DNA of 62,000 nt, from the NCBI GenBank assembly GCA_037447655.1, contig JBBHKE010002306.1, positions 1 through 62,000 on the forward strand, given 5' to 3'. Made by a program: the position numbers and the translations under genes. Positions within the stretch are counted from its first letter, which is position 1. Each line of letters opens with the position of its first letter. This stretch comes from Zygnema cylindricum. Taxonomy: Eukaryota; Streptophyta; Zygnematophyceae; Zygnematales; Zygnemataceae. The notes below the pieces were generated by a model. It saw nothing but the letters and a program-made list of their open reading frames with translations, searched no databases and was not told the DNA's origin. Shown here piece by piece: positions 44,499 through 54,572 of the stretch.

Positions 44499-44789
44499 GG
44501 CTGCAAAATCGCCACGTCACTTTGCTGCAAAATTTGTTAAAAAGCGCCACGTGGCAACTTTAGTCAAATAATATCTTCAATTCCGATCGATTAGGGTTTT
44601 GACTTATTGAGAGTGGAAAACCGTCTCTTTCTTTGTCATCGCATGTGCTCTGTGCACTCTGTGGACACGTGTGGAAGGAAAGAATCGTACGACATTCCTG
44701 ACCGACTTTTGTACGATTTGATAGCGTGTAGCTAAAATATATATTTGTCTTATTAGGAAGCGGTCCTGCCGTACTGTGAATTCGTACAT

Positions 44790-45400
44790 CGTGTCTTCAT
44801 TGCCAAGCGAACCAATCGCTGCGACTCATCCACGCCAGTCTCGTAAGCAGCTTTCCGTACGGTGTTCTATTTCTTTCGTGGGATTTCATACCGTACAGAA
44901 ATGTCAACGATAATTTCTAAAGGGAATCCGTACATAATTTGAATTCGACACTTGCTGATAAACACTGTATTTTAATTTATCAGTATTGCGATTTTCGATA
45001 TTATTACTTTTATAATAGCTTTTGACACTATTATAGCCTCAAAAACGTGGATGACGTGTATTTGTCCTTTCTTCCATAGCCGTATGCTGGTCGTTCGCCC
45101 GAAGAGCACAGTACAGTAACAAGGGCTCTGCCGACGTCCCCGGCGACGTTTGCTGAACTCAAATTGTCATTTTCGTAAGCGACTGTGACGTACTGCCAAC
45201 GTACGATCGCGTCATTGACTCCAAGCGAGCCAATCGCTGCGACTCTTCGGCGTAAATCTCGAACGCCAAAATGAGTACGGCTTGGAAGGTGACTTCCCAT
45301 CGATTTGATTCTTTTCCTTTCGAAGGACTGCGTACCGTACGTGAATGTCAAATATATATTCCATAGATGTCCTTCTCGTACGGATTTGGACATTTTAACG
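44790..45400. repeat. Two diverged copies of about 190 bp
   Basis: The copy from about 44790 (CAAGCGAACCAATCGCTGCG, then CATACCGTACAGAAATGTCA, then AATCCGTACATAATTTG) recurs from about 45210 (CAAGCGAGCCAATCGCTGCG, then CGTACCGTACGTGAATGTCA, then CTCGTACGGATTTGG). Spacing is about 420 bp. The region is rich in GTACGGA and CCGTAC words. No gene is supported, although 45031-45450 is open on the minus strand. Confidence 0.6.
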
Positions 45401-45614
45401 AAAACTACATAGTAGTCGTTTGATTCGCAGATTTCGTAAAATTCGTACAACTCAGATTGGACTGAAAATTATACGGACATTTAAAAAAAGTTGCTTCATT
45501 TGCGCTCGCGTATTTTTTGTGTCCTTCACTCCGTCTTCAGAAGGAAGCCGCCGTTGGAGACGCCGTAAATTCCGCCGCTCGCCGCTAGGTCGTTGCACTT
45601 TTCAGTTTTGCAAT

Positions 45615-46093
45615 TTTGCTTCATTTGCGCGTGCGTACTTTTATGTGAGCGACGACCGGCGGAATTTATGGCATCTCGCACGCGTATTTTTATCTGATCG
45701 GAGAGCCGCGGAATTTATGGCATATCACACGAGTATATTATCATACCAGCGAGCAGCAGAATTTATGGCGTATTATACGTGTATATTTATCTGAGCGGCG
45801 AGAATCACAATTTGTGGCGTCTCGTACGCTTACTTTTATCAGAGCGGCGACCGTCGGAATTTATGACGTCTCGCACGCGTATTTTTATCTGAGCAACGAG
45901 CCGCGGAACTTATGGCATATCACACTTCTATATTTATCTGAGCGGCGAGAATCGGAATTTGTGGCGTCTCGCACGCGTATTTTAATCTGAGCGGCGAGCG
46001 TCAGAATTTATGACGTCTCGCAAGCATATTTTTATCTGAGCGGTGAAACGGAATATATGGCATATCACACATCAATATTTATGTGAGCGGCGA
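45615..46093 (+). repeat. 49-bp satellite array, left part
   Basis: About 9-10 monomers of the form TATTTTTATCTGAGCGGCGA, then GCCGCGGAATTTATGGC and ATCTCGCACGCG. Variants alternate: GGCATCTCGCACGCG, GGCATATCACAC and GTGGCGTCTCGCACGC with TATTTTAATCTGAGC. The array is interrupted at 46093 by the Ty3 element and resumes at 54573. Confidence 0.95.
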
Positions 46094-47061
46094 TGTAATA
46101 GGATCTACTACCTCTCAGAAAAATCCCATTACTCCAACCAATTTCAACAACACATTCCACACATTGGAAAGTAAACATCCACATTAGAAAAACACTCACA
46201 TAAGGAAAAACTTTATATAAGAAGAAGCTTCTGTTCACATCACATTAGGTTAGTCTATTGCCCTCATGGCTCAACCCTTCTTTTAGAAGTGTTTCCTCTA
46301 CTCTCCACTCTTTAATAATCATATCTCTTATCTACTAAAACACTACTTAGTTAGTAAGAGATTTCAATGCACAAATGCAAATGCTCCAATTTGAATTTAA
46401 TCGCTCAAGACCAAGATCAGCAGAAATTTCCACAAACTTTTCCCCAAAGGAAAAAGATGTCTACTCTCCTCTTACACTTAACTATTTATCCATCATCGCC
46501 CTGTACTAGCTAGGCCAGAGTCAAAGCTCCGTTTGAACATGCTTTTACTTCGGCTTAATCGGCAAAGACTCGGACTGACTAATGCAAAAACGTGCGAAAT
46601 CTCTTACTAACTACTTAGCACTTTACTAACCAATCGAACGCTACGTTTCACTACGTAAAATTAACGTGCAAAAGTGCGCGCCAAACGGAACGCGACTTCC
46701 CACGATCATGCGTCACAAATTTCGAATGCGAAACTTCCGACAAAATTCCATTAAGTGAAAGTGACGTTTCGTACTAAAAATTGTACGAAACGAAGTACCA
46801 TGCATAGTGAACATTTCATTATAACTTTATGAAACGCTCACGCAAAATTTTGGTACTATATTGACCCTTAACCAGTTTTAATGATACCCACCTATTATTT
46901 TGAACCCTCACTATCAACTAAGTACACCCATAATTATAACTTTTGAAATATAACTCCAAATCGCGTGTTTCTTTTGCGGACGTCTACCAAATTTAGTAAT
47001 TTAAAATCAAAACTCCTAAAGACCCTTTTATAAACAAGTTCGATCCGCTATTACTGTTACA
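46094..47061 (-). repeat. 3' LTR of the Ty3 element (968 bp)
   Basis: Compared with the 5' LTR it lacks the 566-bp insertion and so shows the empty site ACTTTTGAAATATAACTCC. It contains a TATTTAT box (46483-46489; ATAAATA on the element strand) downstream of a CGTTTCGTAC hairpin. Confidence 0.95.
46765..46792. promoter_or_regulatory. LTR hairpin, copy in the 3' LTR
   Basis: CGTTTCGTAC and GTACGAAACG form 10-bp perfect arms around an 8-nt loop. The same palindrome is kept in the 5' LTR (53702-53729) and in the plus-strand LTR (58412-58439). It lies 5' of the presumed TATA box in the U3 part and may be a protein-binding site. Confidence 0.6.
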
Positions 47062-47102
47062 TCATCCCCTCCTTATTTTATCATCCCCTCCTTATTTTTT
47101 AA
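47062..47102 (-). other. Duplicated polypurine tract of the Ty3 element
   Basis: On the minus strand AATAAGGAGGGGATGA occurs twice in tandem immediately before the 3' LTR. The polypurine tract primes plus-strand DNA synthesis. The second copy ends exactly at the LTR's TGTAACAG. Confidence 0.85.
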
Positions 47103-47149
47103 CTGACCTTAGTTAAAACACCTTTCATTCTCAAGACCAGACTTCTGTA

Positions 47150-47330
47150 TTAATATCCATCCAATACACTTGCAAAAACTCAGATCTTTTATATTCTAAA
47201 GTCAATTCATCTTTTGGCCTCCCTAGATAGTGCACTTGCTAGAATATAGTATTGCTGACCTTGAACTTTTGACCAACCCAATCTATTACCCATCTGTGGA
47301 CTTCAGGTTCTATAATTATTAAGGGATCCA
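47150..47330 (-). pseudogene. Chromodomain-like integrase tail
   Basis: The minus strand reads PLIIIEPEVHRWVIDWVGQK, then FKVSNTIF and, after a stop, QVHYLGRPKDELTLEYKRSE. Position after the GPF/Y module, the EPE start and the YLGRP.DE..LE core resemble the chromodomain of chromoviruses (consensus VKWKG.P..E.TWE). The aromatic cage is incomplete and a stop interrupts it, so the assignment is tentative. Confidence 0.5.
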
Positions 47331-47352
47331 ATTCCAATTCTCCTTCCGTTGG

Positions 47353-48568
47353 TCAAAGATTCGCTGGTTTCAATTGGCTGATGTGTATTACTGGATGATT
47401 TTTTGTTGAAGGTGGAAAGTCCAATTTCGCACCAGCTGACGATATCATCTCGATTACAATAAATGGTCCAATGTACTTAGGAGCAAATTTCCTCGTAGGA
47501 TCCGATTGTCCCTCGATATTGCACTTGTAATGAGTTGTATAAAGCCAAACAATGTCGTCTGTGCGTACCACCCAATCACCCCGTTTGCGGTTAGGATTTA
47601 ATTCTTGCCTCCTTCGTGACTCCACTAATGCATCCCGGATAGTTTTCCAAACTATTTGAACGTATTCCCAAAACTCTGTTCCAGAACCTGTATTCTCATG
47701 AGTGACCCCTGTTATTAAGTCTATTGCTTCTCTAGGTTAGTATTCGTATGCACCTTCAAATGGTGAGAATCATGTACTAGCATGTTTGCATGAATTGTAT
47801 GCAAATTCCATTATTGGTAGTTTAGGTTCCCATGTGTTCTGAACTCTTCTACAAACAGTTCTAAGCATTTCCTCCAGTGTACGGTTCATCCTTTCTGTCT
47901 ATCTATTTGTCTGAGGATGGTAAGAGGTACTCATTTTCAATTCATTGCCTAAATTTTGTCGTAATTCTTTCCAAAATGCATACCTAAATTTAGAATTCTT
48001 ATCACTGACTATAGACAAAGGGACTTCATGATGTCTAACCACGTTGTCAAAATATAACTTTGCAATATCTACAACTCAATAAGTAGTTTTGCAAGGGATA
48101 AAGAAGTTTTGCACGGGATAAAGATTGCAATTTTACTGAACCTATCGACAACGACTATGATGATGTCATTTCCTTTAGATGTAGCAGGCAACCTGACAAT
48201 AAAATCCATACTAACAAATTCCCACAGTCTTTCAAAGATATCCAAAGGCTATAAGAGGCATGTAGGTTTTTTGTTACTAGGTTTACTTTGTTGGCAAAGG
48301 ACACATTTACCACATGTTTTGACACCTATTTTGTCATCCTGGGCCAAAATAATCTATTTTGGAATCGACTAAGAGTTTTATCTCGACCTAGATGTCCTAA
48401 ATGCTCATGAGCTTCCCGTAAAATTTGTTTTCTTAAGTTTCCCACTTCATGAATGCATAATCTATCCCCAAGTTGCAAATAGAGTAACCCATCCTCTAGA
48501 CTAAAGATTTTGAAATGCCTCTCATTCAATGGGTCAGAATTCTCTCCCGAAATATTTTTGCAAATCAC
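47353..48568 (-). pseudogene. Ty3 integrase, broken
   Basis: The zinc-binding part is at 48326-48568 (HEHLGHLGRDKTLSRFQNRL, then FWPRM). The catalytic core is at about 47640-48250: [20 protein letters not shown], then [16 protein letters not shown] with the first Asp; SDKNSKF with the second Asp; and ERMNRTLEEMLRTV with the Glu. The GPF/Y module is at 47353-47625 (KFAPKYIGPFIVIEMI, then HPVIHISQLKP). A TAG stop lies just before ERMNRT, and the core is further broken by frameshifts. In an intact element the enzyme inserts the cDNA into chromatin. Confidence 0.9.
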
Positions 48569-48759
48569 AGGAAAATAAGGATCTTTATCCTAACCATTTC
48601 TAAAAGTATTTAAAAACAATTCATCCTGGACCATAACAATTATTTCAAAACATCTACTTAAAAGATTTGCGATTACATTTGTCTTTCCAAAAATATGTTT
48701 GACATTCAATTTGAAGTATGCTAATTTTTGCATCCACCTAACCTATTTGCCAGTCATAA

Positions 48760-49260
48760 TATGTGCATCACTTAATCTTTGAAAATAAGAGAGTGTAAAT
48801 AAGAGAGTGTTTTATTATCACAGTGAACTGTAAATTCTTTATTATGCAAATAACAACGCCATTTCACCAATGGATAAACAATTGCAAGTAATTCCTTTTT
48901 TTTGTGCTGGATAGTTCTTTTCAACATCATTGAATTTTTTGGACTTAAAAGCAATAAGAAGAGAGTGTGTTCCAACTTTTTGAATTATGATTGCACCTAG
49001 ACCTTTATCAGACCCATCTGTAGTGATCATAACTTCAAATTCCCCAGCAGGGTCAAGATTCACCAGTGTAGGGGTAGAGGTTAAATTCTCATTTAGTTCC
49101 TCGAATGCTCCCTCCTGATCAGCTCCCCACAAAAAGGTCTTCTTCTCCGGAAGTAAATTTGTCAACGACTCGGCGATCATACTGAAGTTCCTGTAATAAG
49201 TGGCCAATCCCAAAAACGATCCAACATCTGTGACATTCGTAGGTTATTTCCAATTTTGGA
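48760..49260 (-). pseudogene. Ty3 RNase H
   Basis: The minus strand reads LGLATYYRNFSMIAESLTNL, then FLWGADQEGAFEELNENLTS, ITTDGSDKGLGAIIIQ, KKELLAIVYPLVKWRCYLHN and FTVHCDNKTLSYLHS. These are the RT thumb/connection and RNase H blocks (TTDAS..G.GAVL.Q; ELLAIV.A...WR.YL; DN..L.YL). It is split by a shift near 48880-48890 and has TTDGS where TTDAS is usual. A truncated sister lies at 59560-60280 on the plus strand. Confidence 0.92.
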
Positions 49261-49263
49261 TTG

Positions 49264-50418
49264 CTAAAATTTTGGATGGATCTGTTCCCCACTAACTGTG
49301 TGTCCCAAAAATAATCGTTCACTTTTAAGAAAGTTGGATTTTGAAAATTTTCCATATATTTTTCTTTCTCTTAACCTTTCCAACATTTTTCTTAAATGAA
49401 TTACATGATTTTCTTTAGATTCACTGTAAATTAAAATATCATCTATTAACACTTGGAGAAACTCATCATTGTAATTTTAAAAAGTTTGGTTCATTAATCT
49501 TCGGTAAGTAGGTGGTGCATTCATTAAGTAGAATGGCATCACTATCCATTCAAAATGACCCACTCTAGTCTTGAAAGCAATTTTATCCACATCCTCAGTT
49601 CTAATTGGCACCTGATTAAAGCCACTACACATATCAATCAACGAAAGTAATTTAGCACCTTTTAAACGATCTTTCAAATCAGAAATTAATGACCCACTCT
49701 AGTCTTGAAAGCAATTTTATCCACATCCTCAGTTCTAATTGGCACCTGATTAAAGCCAATACACATATCAATCAACGAAAGTATTTAGCACCTTTTAAAC
49801 GATCTTTCAAATCAGAAATTGAAGGTAATGGATACTTATCCTTCACATCTTCATTAGACTACGATAGTCAACACACATCCTCAACGTTTCGTCTTTCTTT
49901 TTGACAAAGAGAACTGGTGCTCCGTACGGTGATTTGCTGGGCTGAATATGTCCTTTCTCTAGAAGCTCTTTGATCTGTTTCTTTAACTCCTTCTACTCAA
50001 AGAAACAATGCTTATAAATTCTTTTGACAAGAGGGTTGCTTTTAAGTTGAAGGTTAATAACATGTTCCACATCTCGGGAAGGTGGTCTTCGTAAGGGTAA
50101 ATCCCTTAGAAAAACATCTTGATAATCGAAAATTAAATCTTTAACAACAACATCAGCTGTATTAATGTCAATTACAAAATCAGATTTTAGTTTTTCGAGA
50201 GCTTTAGTGGTGTCTGATTTAGGGATGACATCAATGTTAGTGTTTTTTTCCCCCCTTTCATCAGTAACTACCTCGGTTACTAATAAAAACAAAGCATGAT
50301 TTGTTTTATCTTTTAAGTGCTTTTTAAATTGTTTAGCAGATATCAAACCTTCCAATCCCAATCTGGTTTTGTAATTTATATGATTCCTATGGAATTTCTT
50401 AGGAGATAATGCTTGCAA
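49264..50418 (-). pseudogene. Ty3 reverse transcriptase with 134-bp internal duplication
   Basis: Reading the minus strand: DYQDVFLRDLPLRRPPSRDV (N-terminal linker), [40 protein letters not shown] (fingers), LLSLIDMCSGFNQVPIRTED (palm, first Asp), KTRVGHFEWIVMPFYLMNAP, then LIDDILIYSESKENHVIHLR (catalytic DD, usually FIDD) and LFLGHTVSGEQIHPKF. The frame is lost after VDYRS, and 49556-49689 is repeated at 49690-49822 with one substitution and a 1-bp loss. Confidence 0.93.
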
Positions 50419-50439
50419 AACCTTCTAACCATTTTCAGA

Positions 50440-50860
50440 CTTCACTTTGAAGGTGTTAATTTCCCAATTAATTTGAGGATTGTGTTCAGTTAACTAAGGC
50501 TTTCCCATAATTAGTTCTTCACTTCCCAAATTCATAATTTCACACACAACTTTTATTTTATGACTCTGGATATCAACTTCTATCGTGTCAGTTGTAAGTC
50601 TAATGTGGACTTATTACCGTTTGCCACTTGAACATGTAAAGGTTTTTCCCTTATGACAGTAGAAGTTTGATTTTCTTATACAAACTTATATGAAATAAAC
50701 CTGAATCAACCATTACTCTCAACTGTTTTCCTTCCACTAATGGCTTAAATCTAATCAAACTGTGTTTGGTGTCATCATTACTTAATTGTCCTAACATAGG
50801 TCTGTTGTTGAGAATTTCAACGGAATGATTCTTTAAACTAAGCAGTGTAGTGAAAAAGAA
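50440..50860 (-). pseudogene. Ty3 aspartic protease, broken
   Basis: The minus strand reads KPLVEGKQLRVMVDSGLFHI, containing the catalytic D-S-G, followed after shifts by VDIQSHKIKVVCEIMNLGSE and ELIMGKP-stop-LTEHNPQIN. The last matches the LG..W...HNP.IDW block where the Trp has become a stop. Pepsin-like proteases of this type cut the element polyprotein. Confidence 0.85.
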
Positions 50861-50985
50861 TCATAATAAATTCTGCTATCCTAACTTTTCAATTCATTAA
50901 TTTGCCCACCAATGTTAACTCTTTAACTTTTGGATCCGATTCAATCAACTGAGGACTTTAGTTAGTCCTTTATGTTTCCCATCTT

Positions 50986-51240
50986 CTAGGCTTCTTGGTC
51001 AGCTAAGTATAACGCAATATCTTCATGAAGACCTTCATTGACATCGACTGTTTTGAGAGAACCTTTATCTGTACAGTCTTTAGCGTAATGATTTGGACCT
51101 CCGTATTTGAAACAAGTGACCTTTTTCTTGGGTTTTATGCACTCCCTACTGAAATATCCCTCCTCTCCACAGTTATAATAATTAATCTTCTTCAATTGTG
51201 CACACTAAAATGCTCTATGACCCATTTTTCGACATATAGT
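50986..51240 (-). pseudogene. Ty3 gag zinc-knuckle cluster, decayed
   Basis: Three CCHC-like units follow each other: CTICRKMGHRAF-stop-C, YYNCGEEGYFSREC (first Cys and the His replaced by Tyr) and CFKYGGPNHYAKDC (second Cys replaced by Tyr). Three knuckles are more than the usual one or two. They bind the element RNA in gag. Confidence 0.85.
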
Positions 51241-52250
51241 GCATGTGGGTATGGTAAGGTTAGGTTTCTGATCATTAAGGCTTTGTTTAGGGCTCTTAAT
51301 GTATCCCCCTCTATTGTTAAATTTGTTACCTGCATTAACACTTTGTCCACCTCTCTGACTTTCATTGAAGATGTTTTGCCTATTCACCAGACCAGCATTC
51401 AAACCCTCATCCACAAATTTCTCCTCATCTCAGTGTGATACTTCATTCAAATTACCCCTAAGTGATCGAGTCTCCCGATTGTACCCCAACTGGTCCTCTA
51501 ATTCGAATGACTTATCTTGTAATTCCTTCAAATTATTAAAAAATTTGATGTTTTAGTTCTGATTTCAGTATAGGATTAGATAGTTCAAGAAATGCAACTT
51601 AGCCATTTCATCAATCAAACCCATAATATGAATGCTAGATGAGTCAAATTCCACAATGTAATCTTTCACCGATCCAGTCTACTTACAGTTCAACCACTTT
51701 TCTTCCATTCTGATTTATAAGTTACCGACAAGTAACGCGATTTGATCGCGGTTTTAATAGCTTCCCCATCAACATTATCAGGAATTAAATTAGACCTTCT
51801 TTGAGTGGAATACCAAATCTGAGCATCACCTTTCAGACAGCTAACAGCAAAAGAAGTATAATCGTCACGATCGCAATTTCTAGATTCTAAATAATACTCT
51901 ATATGAAAAATCCAAGCATCCAACTCATCAATCTTCTTACCATCAAACGATGGTGCCTCACTAATAGTCAATTTTAGATCTCTTATCTTTTTAGGTCTAT
52001 CATGATCATCCTCCCTAAAACTGGCATTCTTTTTACTACTTTCACCCTTTTGGTCATTAACATCATTCTTGGTCTGAATGAAGTTAACAACTTCGTCCAA
52101 TTTTTCATTTGAAACATTTCCATTTTCTTTAAAAACTTTCAATTCACTTTTCCATTCGGAAATGGTTTCATCCACAGCAGCAGCGTGATTATTAAATATT
52201 TTGACCAATAGCAGTAGTACGCTTCTTCAACACATTCAAGTCATTATCGA
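51241..52250 (-). pseudogene. Ty3 gag (capsid-like) region
   Basis: The 51690-52208 part is open for 172 codons: a Lys/Asp/Glu-rich N-terminus, then SISEAPSFDGKKIDELDAWI matched in kind (its SEAPSFDGKK...DAWIFHIE core), YYLESRNCDRDDYTSFAVSC and LKGDAQIWYSTQRRS. This is the retrotransposon gag pattern P.F.G.....W...ME.YF......L..A...L.G.A..W. It continues in other frames to 51420. Confidence 0.88.
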
Positions 52251-53030
52251 TTCCACATTTCCGTGCATGATTTGCCATTATAACACAATGAAATCAAGCA
52301 AAAGTAAAGATAAAATATGATTTCCCATAAAAATTTGTTGTAGATTTGAAGTCATCAAATTGCTCCAATCGAAGGCTTCCTCTCCTTATCAAATCCTTCG
52401 AAAATATCAAAATCTGTGAAATCAAAAAACGACATCGAAAGTAAGTTAGTGCAAGTTTAATTCTTCAATTTCCCAACATTAAAAAAAAAAGGTAAGAATT
52501 TCCCCACAAATTTTGTAAGGGCAAAATTGAAAGCACTCAAAGTAAGATTCAACCACAAATTTTGCAGCAACAAAATTGAAAACAATCAAAGGTAACAATT
52601 TAGGGTTCGAAAGGTTTTAAGTCATTTCTAGACTCCTTTGCTTTCGAAGAAGTAAAGTACTCCACTTTCATTCTCCTACATTAGCAAATTTCCAACTTCC
52701 CACTACATCAAGATCTTTTACTCTATAATCATCACATCCTCACCCTTCATGCCTCTACACATGAATCATTGCTAAGAGAAGGCAAGTTTGTTTGGCCTCT
52801 AGGTAATTGGAGTGAGATTTAGCGGTGGCTACACTGCCCTCCCCGCTTTAGTCCTGAGGACCTTAGCAGGCCCAACATCTAACCAGCGGCCGGTGGCAGT
52901 GTGGTCACTTAGTTTCCCTCCAATCCCCTACCACTCACATTATGGTTCCACCAACCCGGGTCAAAGCACCCTCACCGGTCACGACAGGTGATTTGCGGGT
53001 GAGCAAGCTTCTCTTTTGCTTTTAACCAAA
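52251..53030 (-). other. Leader between primer site and gag
   Basis: About 780 bp without coding motifs. The segment 52735-53030 has a close relative, in the opposite orientation, at 59199-59495, which identifies it as element leader. Confidence 0.8.
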
Positions 53031-53042
53031 GCTTTGATACCA
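53031..53042 (-). other. Primer-binding site (initiator Met tRNA type)
   Basis: On the minus strand TGGTATCAAAGC begins two bases after the 5' LTR. Plant retroelements commonly use the 3' end of initiator-Met tRNA (TGGTATCAGAGC), and this site differs at one base. Confidence 0.9.
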
Positions 53043-53044
53043 TA

Positions 53045-54572
53045 TGTAATAGGATCTACTACCTCTCAGAAAAATCGGATTACTAGAACCAATTTCAACC
53101 ACACAATCTACACATTGGAAATTACACATCCACATTGGAAAGACACTCACATAACAAACATTTGTTCACATCACATTAGCTTGGTCTCTTGCCCTTGTGA
53201 CTCAACCCTTCTTTTTAAAGTGTTTCCTCTACTCTCCACTCTTAAATAATTTTATCTCATAACTAATATAACACTACTTAGTTAGTAAGAGATTTCAATG
53301 CGAAAATGCCAATGCTCCAATTTGGTTTTAATTGCTCAGGACCAAGATCAGCCGAAATTTCCACAAACTTTTCCCCAAAGGAAAAAGATGTCTACTCTCC
53401 TCTTACACTTCACTATTTATCCATCATCGCCCTGGACTAGCAAGGCCTGAGTCAACGCTCTGTTTGAACTGGCTTTTACCTGGGCCAATCATTGATCAGC
53501 AAGGACTCGAACTGACAAATGCAAAAACGTGCGAAATCTCTTATTAACTACTTAGCACTTTACTAACCAATCAAACGCTACATTTCACTACATAACATTT
53601 ACGTGCAAAAGTGCGCGCCAAACGCAACGCGACTTCGCAAGATCGTGCGTCACAAATTTCGCACGCGAAACTTCCTACTAAATTCCCTTAAGTGAAAGTG
53701 ACGTTTCGTACTAAAAATAGTACGAAACGAAGTACCGTGCATAATGAACGTTTCATTAGAACTTTATCGAATGTTCACGCGAAATTTCGGTATTTATTTG
53801 ACCCTTAACCCATTTCAATAATACCCACCTGTTATTTAGACCCCCCACTGTCACCAAAGTACACCCATAGCTATAACTTTTGAAACATAGTTCAAAAATA
53901 TGTGACCGTACGCCCATACAATATGCCTATTGTACGCAAAACATACAATATGCCATTAAGACCCATATTCTATTGGCCGCAAAATGAAATAAAATAGGAA
54001 CAGGGTTGAGTTGCACATCGATCGATAGAAAATTAAAAGTCATGTCTAAATTTTGAAAAACTTTCGGACAAATTTTTTTTTTTCTGTGAGTTTTGAGGTA
54101 TTTTTTATTTAAACTGTCAAATTTGCACGATCGGATGGTCGCTGATCAAAGTAGCGATCTAAGAAGATCACATGAAAAGTCCATAACAAAACTAACGATA
54201 GGCCTTACGTCCTCGTTATTTTTTTTTCGGGGTTTTCTTTCCTGTGGAATGTCATCCTACGCCATGTTCGTTTGCTAAAAAAATTCGTTTGGCGGAGTGC
54301 GCTGTAATATAATCGTACGTCAGATTCTTACGTTCGTACAAGAGTGTGCACAACGCACACACATACAGTATGCCTACTCTGCGCGAGTTTTGTGCCAAGT
54401 TTTGTGCGTCTACCAAAAGCCTACAAAAAAAACGCATACGTTTGAACTATGTTTTGAAATAAAACTCCAAATGGCGTGATTCTTTCGCGGACGTCTACCA
54501 AATTTAGTAATTTATAATCATAACTCCTAAATACCTTTTTACGAACAAGTTTGATCCGCTATTACTGTTACA
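53045..54572 (-). repeat. 5' LTR of the Ty3 element (1528 bp with insertion)
   Basis: Without the 566-bp insertion and its 8-bp duplication it would be 954 bp, close to the 968-bp partner. It holds the TATTTAT box (53414-53420) and hairpin (53702-53729). Its outer 237 bp recur inverted at 61764-62000. Confidence 0.95.
53886..54451. mobile_element. hAT-like non-autonomous element inside the 5' LTR (566 bp)
   Basis: The perfect 11-bp ends CATAGTTCAAA and TTTGAACTATG are flanked by identical 8-bp TTTTGAAA (53878-53885 and 54452-54459). The other LTR shows the empty site with one TTTTGAAA. There is no transposase ORF. The interior has ACAATATGCC and GTGTGCACAACGCACACAC words. Part of it is repeated, inverted, at 61885-62000. 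Confidence 0.95.

Larger units (their letters stand above)
46094..54572 (-). mobile_element. Ty3-type LTR retrotransposon (probable chromovirus), 8479 bp, non-functional
   Basis: The element is bounded by TGTAATAG and CTATTACTGTTACA LTR ends with 5-bp flanks GGCGA (46089-46093) and GACGA (54573-54577). On the minus strand it contains a 5' LTR (53045-54572), primer site, leader, gag, protease, RT, RNase H, integrase, chromodomain-like tail, polypurine tract and 3' LTR (46094-47061), in the Ty3 order with integrase last. Stops and frameshifts are found in every domain, plus a 134-bp tandem duplication in RT, so it makes no protein. LTR divergence by many substitutions shows the insertion is not recent. 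Confidence 0.95.

Noticed and set aside
45420-45794. 124-codon plus-strand frame entering the satellite
   Set aside because: Its second half is satellite translation and its first half has no match.
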